Below, piece after piece: positions 21,594 through 32,847 of a stretch of DNA of 64,000 bases. Source of the DNA: Rhynchopus sp. YZ270_cl-10. Its lineage: Eukaryota; Euglenozoa; Diplonemea; Diplonemida; Diplonemidae. The stretch is from assembly GCA_964035575.1 (NCBI GenBank), contig OZ037895.1, positions 186,001 to 250,000 on the forward strand, read 5' to 3'. Both the position numbers and the translations under genes were made by a program. Below the pieces are notes generated by a model that had not been told where the DNA came from, did not search any database, and saw nothing but the letters and a program-made list of their open reading frames with translations. Positions within the stretch are counted from its first letter, which is position 1; each line of letters begins with the position of its first letter.

Positions 21594-22290
21594 AAATAAA
21601 AATAACAACAAGGGTAAAGTCTAATAGAGTCTTTCCACACAAAATATTTTTTCTTTTGGGTGTGTTTTTTTTGGGTACACCATACTTCTAGGGGGACAAT
21701 ACAACAAAAAAATGTGCATAAACAGGTGACTTTTTTATGTGGATAAGATGGGGAAAGGGAGGGATGTACAACAAAAAAAAATAAAACTTGAAAGATGAAA
21801 TGTGTCTCTCGTGCACAATACATCTTTGAAAAGAGAAAATCTGCTAAGATTTTATACTTCTTGTGCATCGTTAATCTTGAAAAGAATAAAGTAAAATTGA
21901 CAGTACAAAAATGCCTTTGAGAAGCAGAAAGGGACAGGCCATCAGGGACACATCCCTTTTTTTTTTGCGAATCCTTTTTTACAACAAAACGACAGAAAAA
22001 AGAAAAGAGAGAGAAAAAAAAACATCATACTGCAAGAAAGCTGAGGAGAAACCAATCTACCACTGTGGGGATGATTTTTTGTCTTTCCCCTTTCCTTTTT
22101 TTTCTTCTTCTTCTTCTTTTTTGTACACAAATGATATCCAATCATTTTTTTCTTTCTCAGATTGACACAAAAATCAACCTTCCAATGTACCATGGGTTTA
22201 TACTGACATTTCCCCCCCTCTTTGAAACTCATCTGTTGGCAATTTTGTAACTACAAAAGAGAACAGCATTCTTCCCTCTCTCTCTCTCTC
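21594..22290. other. AT-rich intergenic stretch
   Basis: No gene is seen. It has one family B hairpin (21792-21826), homopurine/homopyrimidine runs (22080-22170) and a GA-rich microsatellite (22280-22293) just beyond the stop of the minus-strand gene. Confidence 0.5.
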
Positions 22291-24392
22291 TCATTCCACC
22301 CCGAGCCCTCCGGTGTGTGTCACTCTTATTGAGGGGTCGTACACCCAGGTTCCATGGATATTGTGTTCCCACAGCTTAAGAGAATGGGGCATGGCCGCAA
22401 GCGAAACGCAGGGTTCGGACCTCGCCAAGGCACCACCCTCTTTGATCCTCGCCAGCGCCGTCGCAAACCCTTCTCCATCCCCGCAGGTGAGGTACCAACG
22501 CATCTCCCCTATTCCATCGATGTTCACTATCAACCAACGGTCTTGCCCAGATGTCCATGTAGGTGTCGGTGCTGTGGGGTCCTGTACATGGTACAACCCT
22601 TCCATCTGCTTGATACCAGGAGAGATCACCCACATCCTATCGCATGTATCCGGCGGTGCAGGGGGGCTGTGATGTCTTGTTGCCTTGGCCTCTTTCCTCT
22701 TTGGTTCGATAGGGAGAAGTTGTATACTATGATGCGCACCGCCTCGTGGAGACAACGGGGCTGCGTGATGCGCCATCAACGGATTCTTTGCAGCAGCGAT
22801 GACCATTTCGTGATGCAAATTCCGCCCCCTCTCTGGCGAATAGTGCTTCGTCTGTGTAGGCAGCGGGGGTGGTGTGGGGAGCACCTCCACCATTGGGTCA
22901 ATCCGTACCACGGCTTCGCGATGCGCGGTATGTGAAGGCGATGTCGGCAGCGCAGCGACGACCGAGGAGGAGGAGGAGGGGACCACCGGGACCGCATAAC
23001 GCCCTGGGGCCGGCATGCTTCGAATATGCTGCAAATTTTGCAAATTTTGACTATTTTGCACATTTTGACCACCTCCTCCTTGCCCCTCCATCTGCATTGC
23101 CACAATACCCGCATTTACCTCCGGGAATGATATCGGAGGAGGTGGGGTCAACGCTAATGACACATTGTTGTTGATATTGCTCGGTGGTGGGGAATCAATG
23201 TTGCGAGGCAGAGGATGCACCAGGACCGTCTCCTCTTCAGGGAGGGGTAGGGCACGTCCCTCGAGCTGTGCCCGCTTTAATAGGACCACTTCATGCTCGG
23301 ATGCGGTGAGGCGTTGTAAGGTGGTGCGCAGCTCCCGTTCTGAGTCTGCAAGCATCAAGGGGACGGGGCGGAGTTCGTCCAGCTCTCTGCGGAGGGCAGC
23401 GTTTTCCCGTTCCAGTTCCTCTAGCCGTGGGTCCGTCTGTTGTTCTACTGCAACGATGTTGTTGTGTAGTGCTGCGTTTTCTGTGCGAAGCGCCTCACAC
23501 ACTTCACTCTCCTTCGCCAGCTGTGTTTGTGTTGAGACAAGAGTAGCACTAATTTCCCCTAGCGTCCCCAGCTCCGCCTCACACCCTTGCAACACACTTC
23601 GCACCCGATTTGACTCAGCCTCGAGGAGTGCCTTCTCCTGTCTCTCCCCCGCCAATGCGTGTTCTACCCTGCTCAACTGTGCGCCAAGAAACCCTACCTG
23701 GGTTTCTAGTTCCCTTTTTTGAGTGACAACGCTTCTCGCGCTTTGCCCCGCATTTTCAGATTCATCAAGCCGCCTCTGCAACGCTTCGTTTTGGAGAAGC
23801 AACAAACGGAGGTCCTTTTCGGTGTCTGCGTATTTGGTTTGGAGGTCTCTTTTGTCACTACGGAGGGTGTCGCACTGGGAGAGGAGGGTGTCGATCTGCG
23901 TGGAGGAGATGCGGAGACGTTCTGCCGCTGCGGGCGACAGGGCGGAGGTGGGGTGCGAGGTGGTGCTGTGCTCTGTCGTAGGGGAGTCCACGCATTGCGT
24001 CCTGCGTGGGCTGAATTGAGGCACCAACGCCACCGCGATAGAGGAGTCAGCATGCCACCCAGCCCCGTCGCCCACCTGCCATTGAGCGATTTTGTGTGGC
24101 ATCTGTCCTCGGTGCTTGCCCACAGATGCGATCAGACCCGAGGATGCTTGTGCATGCACCGAAGCTTTGTCATCAGAGACCATCCACCCCCCAGCCCGAG
24201 TAGAGAACAGCCAATGGCGGTGGTCTGCAGACTCCCATATAGGGTAGTGGTTGACCTGAGGTGGGGAGGGTTGTAGGGAAGGGAAGGGGGGAGGGGCTGA
24301 GGGAGGAGGGGTGGGTGTACCTGTTCGGAGAGGAGGTGGAAGGTGCCGCTGCAGTGCTCGGCGTAGAGGGGCGATGAGACGAGGAGGCGCTC
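22291..24392 (-). CDS. Coiled-coil protein with a Trp-rich domain at each end (5' end incomplete)
   Basis: Exon 24392-24321 (24 codons, phase 0, donor GAACAG|GTACAC) joins exon 24255-22291 (acceptor CACCTCAG|GTC), giving at least 678 residues. The first exon is preceded by CATACAG and has no ATG, so an upstream exon is missing. The join extends the obvious 630-residue frame into a domain reading CSGTFHLLSEQVNHYPIW, RHWLFSTRAGGWMVSDD, MPHKIAQWQ and GWHADSSIAV. The C-terminus carries a second copy: MEGLYHVQ, DRWLIVNIDG, MRWYLTC, AAMPHSLKLWE, TWVYDPSIRV. Between them lies a heptad-rich coiled coil (residues about 110-350 of the visible product), then a Pro/His-rich linker. It could be a cytoskeletal or scaffold protein. 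The shared G-Y/F, W, W, P, W, W-D, I-V pattern is my reading; the domain has no name I can assign. Confidence 0.72.
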
Positions 24393-24552
24393 CTGTATGG
24401 TGTGGTGTGGTTTTTTTTTGATGCCTAGTGAGGGTAATTCTTGCGCAGAATATGGCCCTTTGGTGTGGTGTGGTGTGTGGAGGGGGCTCGGCGAATCACG
24501 CGACCTTTATACCCCAGCCTTTTTTAACGGCCGAAAAAAAAATAAACAGAGA

Positions 24553-24645
24553 AGTTGAAAGTGCAAATGCCTCACCGTTCATCGGCGGACGCAGGGATAC
24601 TGATTCTCCACGGGATATCGAACCCCAGAGAGCACTACATTGGTA
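24553..24645 (+). repeat. Dispersed repeat family C' (AACGCCTCACCGTTCATCGGCG), long form
   Basis: The core GTTGAAAGTGCAAA-GCCTC is followed by CACCGTTCATCGGCGGACGC, which can pair CGCC/GGCG. A 3' part ends in GAACCCCAGAGAGC-CTACATTGG. Long copies: 24553-24645 and 53746-53852; in the latter AGGTT-TATCG-AACCT is a perfect stem. Shorter copies: near 26967, 27125, 43464, 54325. All are in plus orientation. The 3' arm looks like a tRNA T-arm but no full cloverleaf can be drawn. Confidence 0.6.
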
Positions 24646-26173
24646 TGTACACGGTTATCACTAGGGAAGTTGTAAGCAAGGAACATAATCATTGCCCCAA
24701 CCAGAAAAAAAAGAAGATAACAACCACTGCTGTCATACCGGAACATTGTTTGCAGGAAGCGCCGTCATAGTTAAGATGGGATGGGGGGGGGGAATGCGGG
24801 TTGTGTGTTACCTCCCCATAGCCACCTTCCCTTTCATGTGTAGGTTCGTTTTTTGGGGAGGATGATGTTGTTAGAGAACAAAAATAACGCTTTTTTTACA
24901 GAAGTTTTCAAAAAAAACTTTTCCCATGCTGAGTACCTCTGCATAACAGCAGGGGAGAGTGAGAGAGAGAGAAAGAGTGAGAGGGAGGAGAAGTAATGGT
25001 CACTGTGTCTGCGTGATTTTTTTTGACATATTTTTATCCATCAAAAATACATCAAACTACACAACGCAACCACCACCACAACGAAGCTCGATAGGGGGGC
25101 AAATCATCAGAACTCTCTTGATTAGAGAATACCTAAGAATGTTACCGTTTTGTTCACAAAAAAAAAAGATGAAAAAGTGAAAAATTCGTTTCAAAAAGAA
25201 AATAAAAAATTGAAAAATATGAAGATGAAGTGCGCCTCTCCTAAGCACAATTGCATATCTCAAAAAAAGCAAAGTTGATAGCGATATAGAAAGAAAGGAA
25301 TAAAGTCAAGTAACTGAAAAAGAAAATAGTAATACTATAGAAACTAAGGAACCCTGCGTTTGTCTTAGCGACATCGCCCCCCCTTTCCAGTATTTGGTTT
25401 AGTACAGCACCCAAAAGGTTTAGTACACTTTAGGGGTGTATGCGCAGTTTGCAGCAGGCAAAATGTATTGTTGGGCGAGACGAAGCCTCATTGACGTCAG
25501 CTTGCAGAATGTTCACACTTTCTGTTGAGACTGACACTAGTCTCTCCGCAAACCAGGAGAAACATGCTCCAATTCTCCAACAACAGTAGCTGTGGCAAAA
25601 CTGTTACAATAAATACACCAGTTTTAAAACACCTTGAACTAAACCTTGTCAACACTGCTTGCATCCTCCAAATTCAGAGATGCGTTTTTTTTCTCTCCCA
25701 AACTCTGCTGACATACACCCAGACAAACTATGGAATGAGGATATCAGGTTGCTGTGGTGGGCTTTTTAAAAAAAAAGTTGGCGAAAATAGCCAAAAATAT
25801 GGAGAATAAATTGAGGTGCAAAACGCTATTACCTTCTAAAGAAAGAGAAGTTGAAGGTGCTAACGCCTCAGCGGAAAGGTTGTAAGATTGAACCTAAACC
25901 TTTGTACACATGGTTGACAGGAAAAAAACAAAAGACAACAAAAAGACTTGAAATACAACAGAACCCCGCTCGTGACAGTGTACCCCAAAAAAGAGTAGGG
26001 CTCTCAGCAGAATTTTTCGTGAGGGTGTTTTTTTTTCCCCTGAAGGTACATCAAGAAAACGTCGGGTATATAAAAGAGCCTCCCTTTAAGGAGGAGACGG
26101 AAAAGGAAGCAATGTGAAGAGCATCGAATGCACAATAAGAGACAGCATCCGAACGCTACAATATTGTTTCATA

Positions 26174-26201
26174 TACTAACTATTCTACTGAATAGAAGGT
26201 A
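26174..26201. repeat. Short hairpin family H (TACTTTC…GAAAGTA)
   Basis: Stem pairs change together between copies: ACTTTCAGTTC/GAATTGAAAGT (91-118), CTATTC/GAATAG (2484-2511, 5854-5880, 26174-26201), TTCTTTTC/GAAAAGAA (41623-41650), TACTTTC/GAAAGTA (52328-52352), with decayed copies near 7871, 11671 and 48918. Several share the 5' flank TTTCATATAC, so they have a common origin. They are too short for a transposon in the usual sense. Confidence 0.65.
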
Positions 26202-26867
26202 TAATATGCCGAACGCTAAAATAGTAGGATCGGGGGTAGGTAAGTAAAGTTGTTTTCGTTGATTGCACAAAAATCCTCCTGTTTGAGGAAATGATTTGGC
26301 GACCGTACCCGGTAAATACTACTTTCTCCTTTAAAGCAAGCTTCGTAGGAATAAATACTGGGTATGAAGTGTAGGAACAATTTTGTTTGATTATAGACTA
26401 CTATCCACTAGATAGCAGCTACAGTTTTTTTTCTTCACAGGATCCTTAAAAGAGAGGAAGGTAGGAAAAAGAAAAGAAAAAGATGAAGCCTTTTCGCTTT
26501 ACCTTTTTGAAGAAGTGAAAGTGGATAAACACAATGCACTGTCACCGTCTTTTCAAAAAGAACATAAAATGGTAGATACTGATGCAGGTACCTCCGACTG
26601 ACCTACAATAATATTATGGATAAACACAAAACCCCCCGCTTGAGAAAGAAAAGAAAAGAAAAAATTTGGAAAGAACGAAAAAAAAAAAAAAAACTGTGCG
26701 CAAAACTCACACAACCCAAAGAAAGAAACCTGAATGTGCCTCTCGTACGCACATCTAAAATGAAGGTAGGATGGGAGTAGGGGGGAATTGCTGTGGGGGT
26801 GGGGAGTAGTGCGAACAAATACCCCTTTGTTCTGACCCAAAGAAATGTTGACTTGAAGTAACAAAAA

Positions 26868-26914
26868 GCCCGCTCGTGAACAGTGTACCTTTGGTACACT
26901 GTTCACGAGCGGGC
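26868..26914. repeat. Perfect palindrome of the family D core
   Basis: GCCCGCTCGTGAACAGTGTA plus CC, a TTT loop, then the exact complement. The left arm is a normal plus-oriented family D core; the right arm is one of only two reverse-oriented copies I found of any short family. A 22-bp perfect arm suggests recent inverted duplication. Confidence 0.7.
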
Positions 26915-28374
26915 AAATTTGGTCTGAAATACAACAGTCTTGTGGCATGCCTGGGAAAGGGGGTTGAAAAGTGTAAACGCCTCACCGGACACCAATGAGA
27001 CGCAGGGCTTTAAAAAAAAGTTGACTTGAAATACAATGCCCTCTCGTGACAGTGTACTAAAAAAAAAGGGTGATTTTGAAAAAGAGGAACCGTGTACGCT
27101 CAGTCACCTAAAAAAAAGATAAGATGAAAGTGCAAAACACCTCGTTCATCGGCAGACGCAGGGAAACTAGGGGGGAAAACAGGAAAAAAAAGGAAAAAAT
27201 ACGCCCGTATATTGAGGCGAGAATACGATAAGCAGCTGTGAGGGCTGCTTTCTTTGGGAGGGAGGGGAAGAGAAGTAGAATAATGTACCTCACTATTGAA
27301 GTACATTTTTTTTGAGCCTCTCGTCTGGCTGAGTCACCTGAATCAGAACTGCACCCATGGTGCATTCATCGCGCTAAGTGAGCAACCCATGGGTGGGCAA
27401 ACCTTTCTGTTCTGGAAAAACATTTTAGTAAGTAGCAAAGACATGAGATGTTTCTTTGCGTAAAAGGGGGGATGGGGTTGATAGTGAAAAAACCAACGTC
27501 TTTTAGGATGGCCGTGGACATAGCAAAAAATAAAAAATAAAAAAAAATGTCAACTGTGAACGTAGCAGACGAACCGCACTCATTTTTGCCTACAACACAC
27601 AGAAAATGAGTTGCCGAGACAAAAAAAGAATAAGAGAGAAAGAGAAAGAGAAAGACCTACGTCTTACATAGCTTTGATACACCCTCATCAACGCTCACCT
27701 TATGGCCTGGTCGTGTGGGTGGAGGGGAGGGAGTAGGGGGTTTCTTTTGGAAGCCCTTCCGATTGGGGGTTTTTTCGCGCTAAATCACAGAACCGATATA
27801 AGAAAACATTGGAGAGCTAAAAATAATCGAAATACAACAATATTGAAAAAAAAAGGGTGAAAACGATTGAACCCGGACAATAGGCTGAAATAATGGTACC
27901 TCACGGTACAAAAAAACAACAACAACAATAACAACCCTCCCTAGTATCATTTTGAATGCTTTCTATCAGAATACTATATGCTGCACTCCTTTTTTCTTTC
28001 CAACTTTCTTTTTTCTAACACTCACAACAGTACCCAAATACAGTTTTTTTTTTAAACCTCTCGGCACGCATGCACATAACAAAGAATATATAGGTGTCAT
28101 TATGACATTACCCATACATTCGCACTGACGAGCTTCAGCCAGCGTTATACATGTTATATACACACGACGGTAAACTAAATGACTTTGTGGTTGTACTGTT
28201 TCACCGTTGTAAGACAACGGTGAAACACTACCACCAAAACATCAAAATCATTTTTTTACACAGTGCGGTACCAAGACCCGACCGAATGCCAGGGTGAGAA
28301 AATCTGTTCTGGTACTCAGAACCATGTATCATATATCCTACGTCTACGGTAAAAAAAAAGATCCACCCCCCCTA

Positions 28375-28460
28375 CACGGTGGCCCGAACGGACCCTTAGG
28401 GTACGGTCCGCGGGGGGTACCCCCGGGGGTACCCCTCAAAGGGTCCGACAGGCCACCGTG
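28375..28460. mobile_element. 86-bp MITE, CACGGTGG ends, TA target duplication
   Basis: Ends CACGGTGGCC and CGGACCCTT pair with AAGGGTCCG and GGCCACCGTG. TA flanks both sides (28373-28374, 28461-28462). The middle is GC-rich with nested GGGGTACCCC palindromes. Together with 60285-60403 it defines a small Tc1/mariner-like family. Confidence 0.65.
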
Positions 28461-29390
28461 TACACATGGAGCACACCCATTTAAGGCTTTGAACAAACCA
28501 AAAGGATGTCACTAATACACTCCATGCTACCACACTTCCCCCCCAAAAAAGCTTGCAAAATAGAATCTTGACTTCAGGATATGAAGTGTTTATAAGTTGA
28601 TGTATTCCCATTGGAAAGGGAAACTACTGTATCAAAAAAACTACGGTGCACGCAGGATCTTTTCACCTCCCCCCCGAAGAGCGAAAAACAGATGTTCCTC
28701 TCGTTGTGCTAATCGGGCAGCAAGGCTGACCTGAGGATACGTATCCGCTTGAGTATCCGCTTGAGGCGCGAAGTCTGTTGTGCTCAATTGACCCTACGAT
28801 GTGCTGTAGCGGCAATGAAGGGGAGGGGCAAACACCCCTCTAGCACCCCACCCCCATTGCGCTACTTTGCTTGTACAAATGACAAAAAAAACTAAAAATA
28901 AAGATGCATGTGCTTTCGTGCACACCAAAAATATATTTTCTTGGTCATGTTGTGTACTCCTGACCATGACCAGACAGACCCAATAAATGGAGTTTAATAA
29001 GCCGAATCGAAGCCTTGGGGTGCTTAGAATCGCCTTAGAAAGAGAAGTTTGAAAAAAAAAGCGCAAAATACTTCGCCGAACACTGTCGGGATGCAGGGGC
29101 ACTAAAGAAAAAAGGAAGAAAAAAAGGAGGGGAGAGAAGGGAGGAAAAGTGCAAAAAAATGCAGTTCTTTTTGTGTGGACCAGTGTCTTTTTTAGGGGGT
29201 CGAGGGGGGTCAACGCCCCAAATGTTCTCGGGAAAATTGGTGGGGGGCGGGGGGGTCGGAAAAAAAAGTTCTTAGTAGAACCGTGGTTTGAACCACGGGA
29301 GTACCCTTGGGGAACTGGGTTGCTGACCGCACCATGAAATCCCGCACCATCCAGGCTGTACCTTAATTTTTTTTTTTTTAATCTTTTGCG

Positions 29391-30606
29391 CAGGGGTGTC
29401 GCTAATTCGGGTCCAGGGTCCCGACTTTTTCAAAACCAAAAAAAAAATTTGCACCCCTAGTAAAATCTGTGTAGGAAAAAAAAATTTGCACCTAATACAG
29501 GGTGGGTTTAATGTGTTAACAACTTGTTCTTTTTTTAAGTGAGAGGCCACCGTGAACTCGGTTGTGTCAGAACGTTCCAAAAACGAGGTTTTTGGGGGTC
29601 AGGGAAAATCCCCAGGTGCCGCCCTCACCCCCCGAAGATTTTTTTTTTTTTTTTTTTTGGGTGGGATTTCCAGATTTACCTTACCCTGCCTTACCCTTTT
29701 TTTTTTGCAAACCGGGGTTTCCTTAGTAAGGGTACCATAGCGTGTTTTTGCGCACACATGTGACCCCACCGTGGAGAGCAATCGGCTCGCGCAATCAAAA
29801 GAACGCAGAGAAAAAGGAAAAAACAAAAAGACAAAAGTTGGGTACCGTGCGCCTGCGGCGCTACCGTTCTCAGTCAAGAACACCACAATTTCATCTGAAG
29901 CTGTGTTTTCAGACTTGAACATGACCCTTGATTACGAGAATCGGCAGTCTCGAAAAGTGCACAGGAATAAAAAAATGGTGAAAACTTAAATACCGAAAAC
30001 TCGTCCATTTTTCCAAAATGACCCCATCACTTTCTGCAATTGCACCGCATCGGACGATGCGATCAACAAAAACGCCCAAAAACGCCCCCCCTTTTTTCGT
30101 GATCTGGGAACATGCTTGCAGGGGTTTCCTTGCTAAAACCAGAGAATCTCATACTTCATAGTAAGGGTACTTTAGCGTATTTTAGCGCACACATGTGACC
30201 CCACCGTGGAGAGCAATCGGCTCGCACAATCAAAAGAACGCAGAGAAAAGGGAAAAAGAAAAAGACAAAAGTTGGGTACCGTGCGCCTGCGGCGCTACCG
30301 TTCTCGTTACCTACTGTTCTCAGTGGTGTCAAAAACACCACAATTTCATCTAAATTTGGGTTTTCAGACCTGAAAATGACCCATGTTTAAGAGTATGGGT
30401 TCATATTTCGTGAAAATTTAAGTCACTAAAAGTTTGTCCATTTTTCTGTATATCCCCCACCACAGCCTGGGATTGGCTCGGAAATGCCACAAAACACTGT
30501 TTTTTCGCCCCCTGGTAATGGAAAAAAAAATCCCCACGTAAAAAAAAAAATTTGCACCCCGATTTCAGATTTTTCAAAAATTTCCCCAAAATTAGCGACA
30601 CCCCTG
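29391..30606. mobile_element. hAT-like non-autonomous element, 8-bp TSD
   Basis: Inverted ends CAGGGGTGTCGCTAATT and AATTAGCGACACCCCTG are flanked by a perfect 8-bp duplication, CTTTTGCG (29383-29390, 30607-30614). The CAGGGGTG start and 8-bp TSD are typical of the hAT superfamily. The 1216-bp interior has no transposase frame. It has two direct copies of a block of about 240 bp (29727-29960, 30158-30400), each with GTACCGT next to the hairpin GCGCC-TGC-GGCGC, and AAATTTGCACCCC near both ends in direct orientation. Confidence 0.75.
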
Positions 30607-31027
30607 CTTTTGCGCCATTTTTCATTTTGTTGCTCCGCAAAAAAAAGGGTTCGTTGAGTGACTCTGTGGGGATAAGACACTGGTGTGGACACACAAAAAA
30701 TAACGTGAAGTTGACAGTGCAAACGCCTCTGGGACGCACTGGACAAAAAAAAAAGTGAAGTTACTGACGCAGTCACCTCAGACTAACCAATGTATGTCAG
30801 CCCTGGATGAAAGCACCAAATGGTTTGTAAGATGAACCTAAGCCTCCAGGCCTTTTGCTTAGGCGCCCAAAAACGGCAAGAAGAGTATGAAAAGATAGGG
30901 AGAGAGGGAACTGTGCACATTGCACCATTTGAGACAACACGGAAATCAGGCAAATAAAAAGAAGTGCCCATTGTATGCGGTACTACCCGCCTTTGTAGCC
31001 ACACCTGATTTACTTCCGGGGAGGTTT

Positions 31028-31149
31028 CCTAATGGTGGCAGTATTGTGATTGGTGTCCATTGGAATACGCAAAATACATCAAAATACGTGTATTTTGATG
31101 TATTTTGCGCATTCCAATGGGCTCCCATCACAATACTGCCACCATTAGG
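31028..31149. mobile_element. 122-bp near-perfect palindrome (fold-back element)
   Basis: From CCTAATGGTGGCAGTATTGT to its complement ACAATACTGCCACCATTAGG, with arms of about 60 bp meeting at ATACGTGTAT. Only a few mismatches are seen (TGGTGTCC versus GGCTCCCA; CGCAAAATAC versus GTATTTTGCG). I find no clear target-site duplication. It lies about 125 bp downstream of the stop of the gene at 31275-32639. Confidence 0.65.
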
Positions 31150-31274
31150 GCCCCCCCCGTTCACATCCCGCAGTTTGAGTCATAATGCAACGAAGCACTT
31201 TCCAAACTGCAGAGGAAAAAATTGTTTGAAAAAAATTGACAGAAATAAAACACAACATTCTGACAGAGAGCCTT

Positions 31275-32639
31275 TTAAACCGAACGCGGTTTGCTTGGCA
31301 TTTGGTACACTTCCTCAACTTGGTCTTCTCTTTCGGTCTCTCTTTTGGCATCTGCCGATCCGAACGAAGCCACTCTGATCAGGTCCCCCCCTGCACCGCT
31401 CTCCATGGTCCTCGACATTGACATGGACATCGACAGAGGCGACACGGGGGCACCATCTTCTCCTACTCCACCTTCATGCGGGAAGCGCGCGCTCCTTGCT
31501 GGCGACGCCTCAGATGCAACGTGGAGACCCTCCTTCTCCAGCGCCCGCATCACTTCACCCTCCAAGGTACTAAACGGGTCACCAACTGCACTGTTTGCCA
31601 CCGTCTCTGGCATCACCACAGCGAGATCCAACGGTGCGGGGGCCTTCCACGTTGACACTGGAGATGCCTTGGGAGACCCTTTCGGGGTCACCGGCTTCCG
31701 CACCGTGCGAAATGGAGATTCTTGAGTCAACCCTTCACTCACACACCCTACTCCCGTGATGCTGCCTCTCCTGGGAGGGGGTGATGCGGTGTGAACCTCC
31801 TTCTCCTCCCGTTTTTCCTTCTCCATCCGCTCCAGCTGTCCTTTTGATAGCGCCTCTTGCACCTTTTTTTCAGTTCTCGGGGAAGTAAAGCGGTTTTCGG
31901 TGAATTCCATTTTGTGCTGCGATTCCAGCGCGTAGCCATTGGAAACTGTTCTTGGGTCGTAGTGGGGGTCTGCTCCGAGTTGTTTGGGATCGGGGTACAC
32001 GATTTTGTCGTTGCGCGGTGAGAGAGAGAGGGATGAGGAGGTTCTAGCAGCATGCCAGCCGGTTGTGGTGGTGGTGGTTGTGGTTGTCATCCGGGTCACC
32101 TCGAGCACCGAGGAGGAGGTCTGCGGGGTCACACCAACCGCCCTCTCGGAGCCCCTCCTCCGCAACGGTGAGCTCTGGTACATCTCTTCCCGCTCCATCG
32201 CCTTCAAGGCTTCCCTATGCGAGTCCAGGTCCAATCCGCTGACCTTTCTCGCTTGCTTGCGTTCTTCGCAAAATACGGAGCCTTCACGCTTTGGCCTATG
32301 AGGAGAAGCATTCGAGAGCGAAGAGGAGAGGTGGCTGTCGTACCCCGACACGCTTTCCTCGTCGCTTCCGTAGGCGTCGCCTTGCACAGCGGGGTGGGGG
32401 CTTTGCAGACGTACCCATACCCTACAGTCTTCAAACACCATCCGCCCAGACTCTACCAGCACCGCGCTGGCTCCACCAATAAGAAACGTACCACCACGTG
32501 TCCACGCAACGGGTAAGTCCCGCATGGTCCGTTCGCATGTCGCGTCGGGGCCCTGAATGCAGTACACCTCTCCAGTAGAGGAGACCCATCTGCCGTCCAA
32601 AACACCTTTGTGCTGCGGTGTGTCGTGGACTATGTGCAT
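31275..32639 (-). CDS. Ser/Thr/Pro-rich protein with a small N-terminal W/G-rich domain; function unknown
   Basis: Single frame of 454 residues from ATG 32639. Residues about 12-80 look folded (GVLDGRWVSSTGEVYCIQG, GTFLIGGASAVLV, VFEDCRVWVRL), with a G-W, G-x-Y, G-x-F-x-I-G, W rhythm of beta strands. It may be distantly related to the Trp-rich domain of the 22291-24392 gene, but I cannot show that. The rest is disordered: SP/TP motifs (SSPLRRRGS, SPRNDK, TPKGSPKASP), a run of nine Thr (MTTTTTTTTTGW) and a short basic/acidic helix (GQLERMEKEKREEKEV). Many SP/TP sites suggest regulation by proline-directed kinases. Codon use is GC-rich and the AT-rich flanks mark clear borders. Confidence 0.7.
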   Translation of the reverse strand: MHIVHDTPQHKGVLDGRWVSSTGEVYCIQGPDATCERTMRDLPVAWTRGGTFLIGGASAVLVESGRMVFEDCRVWVRLQSPHPAVQGDAYGSDEESVSGYDSHLSSSLSNASPHRPKREGSVFCEERKQARKVSGLDLDSHREALKAMEREEMYQSSPLRRRGSERAVGVTPQTSSSVLEVTRMTTTTTTTTTGWHAARTSSSLSLSPRNDKIVYPDPKQLGADPHYDPRTVSNGYALESQHKMEFTENRFTSPRTEKKVQEALSKGQLERMEKEKREEKEVHTASPPPRRGSITGVGCVSEGLTQESPFRTVRKPVTPKGSPKASPVSTWKAPAPLDLAVVMPETVANSAVGDPFSTLEGEVMRALEKEGLHVASEASPARSARFPHEGGVGEDGAPVSPLSMSMSMSRTMESGAGGDLIRVASFGSADAKRETEREDQVEEVYQMPSKPRSV

Positions 32640-32847
32640 TGGAGAAAGGGGGAGAGAGAGATAGAGATAGAGGGTCTGTTTGGTGAGGTTGGGATAGGTG
32701 TTGCATTGTCCATGAGATGCGTATCGGTGGTAACAAAAAAAGGGAAAGAAAGAACAGGTTTATTGGTGCTCCTGACGACCCCATATTGCGTACTTAGTGC
32801 GTAGTTGCAAACGGAGTATTGTATTGTGTCTTGGCGATAGAAGAAGG

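Larger units (their letters stand above)
24393..31274. other. Intergenic stretch rich in hairpin repeats and TIR elements
   Basis: No protein gene is supported apart from the unidentified 5' exon of the coiled-coil gene, which must lie near its left end. It holds family C' copies (24553, 26967, 27125), family H (26174-26201), family B (25221, 26728, 28900), family A (27316, 30830), family C (30713), family D (25950, 26850, 27021) and family E (30757). TIR elements are at 28375-28460, 29391-30606 and 31028-31149. The block at 26225-26352 (GTTGATTGCACAAA, GATTTGGCGA, AAGCAAGCTTCGTAG) recurs at 41840-41920. Confidence 0.6.
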
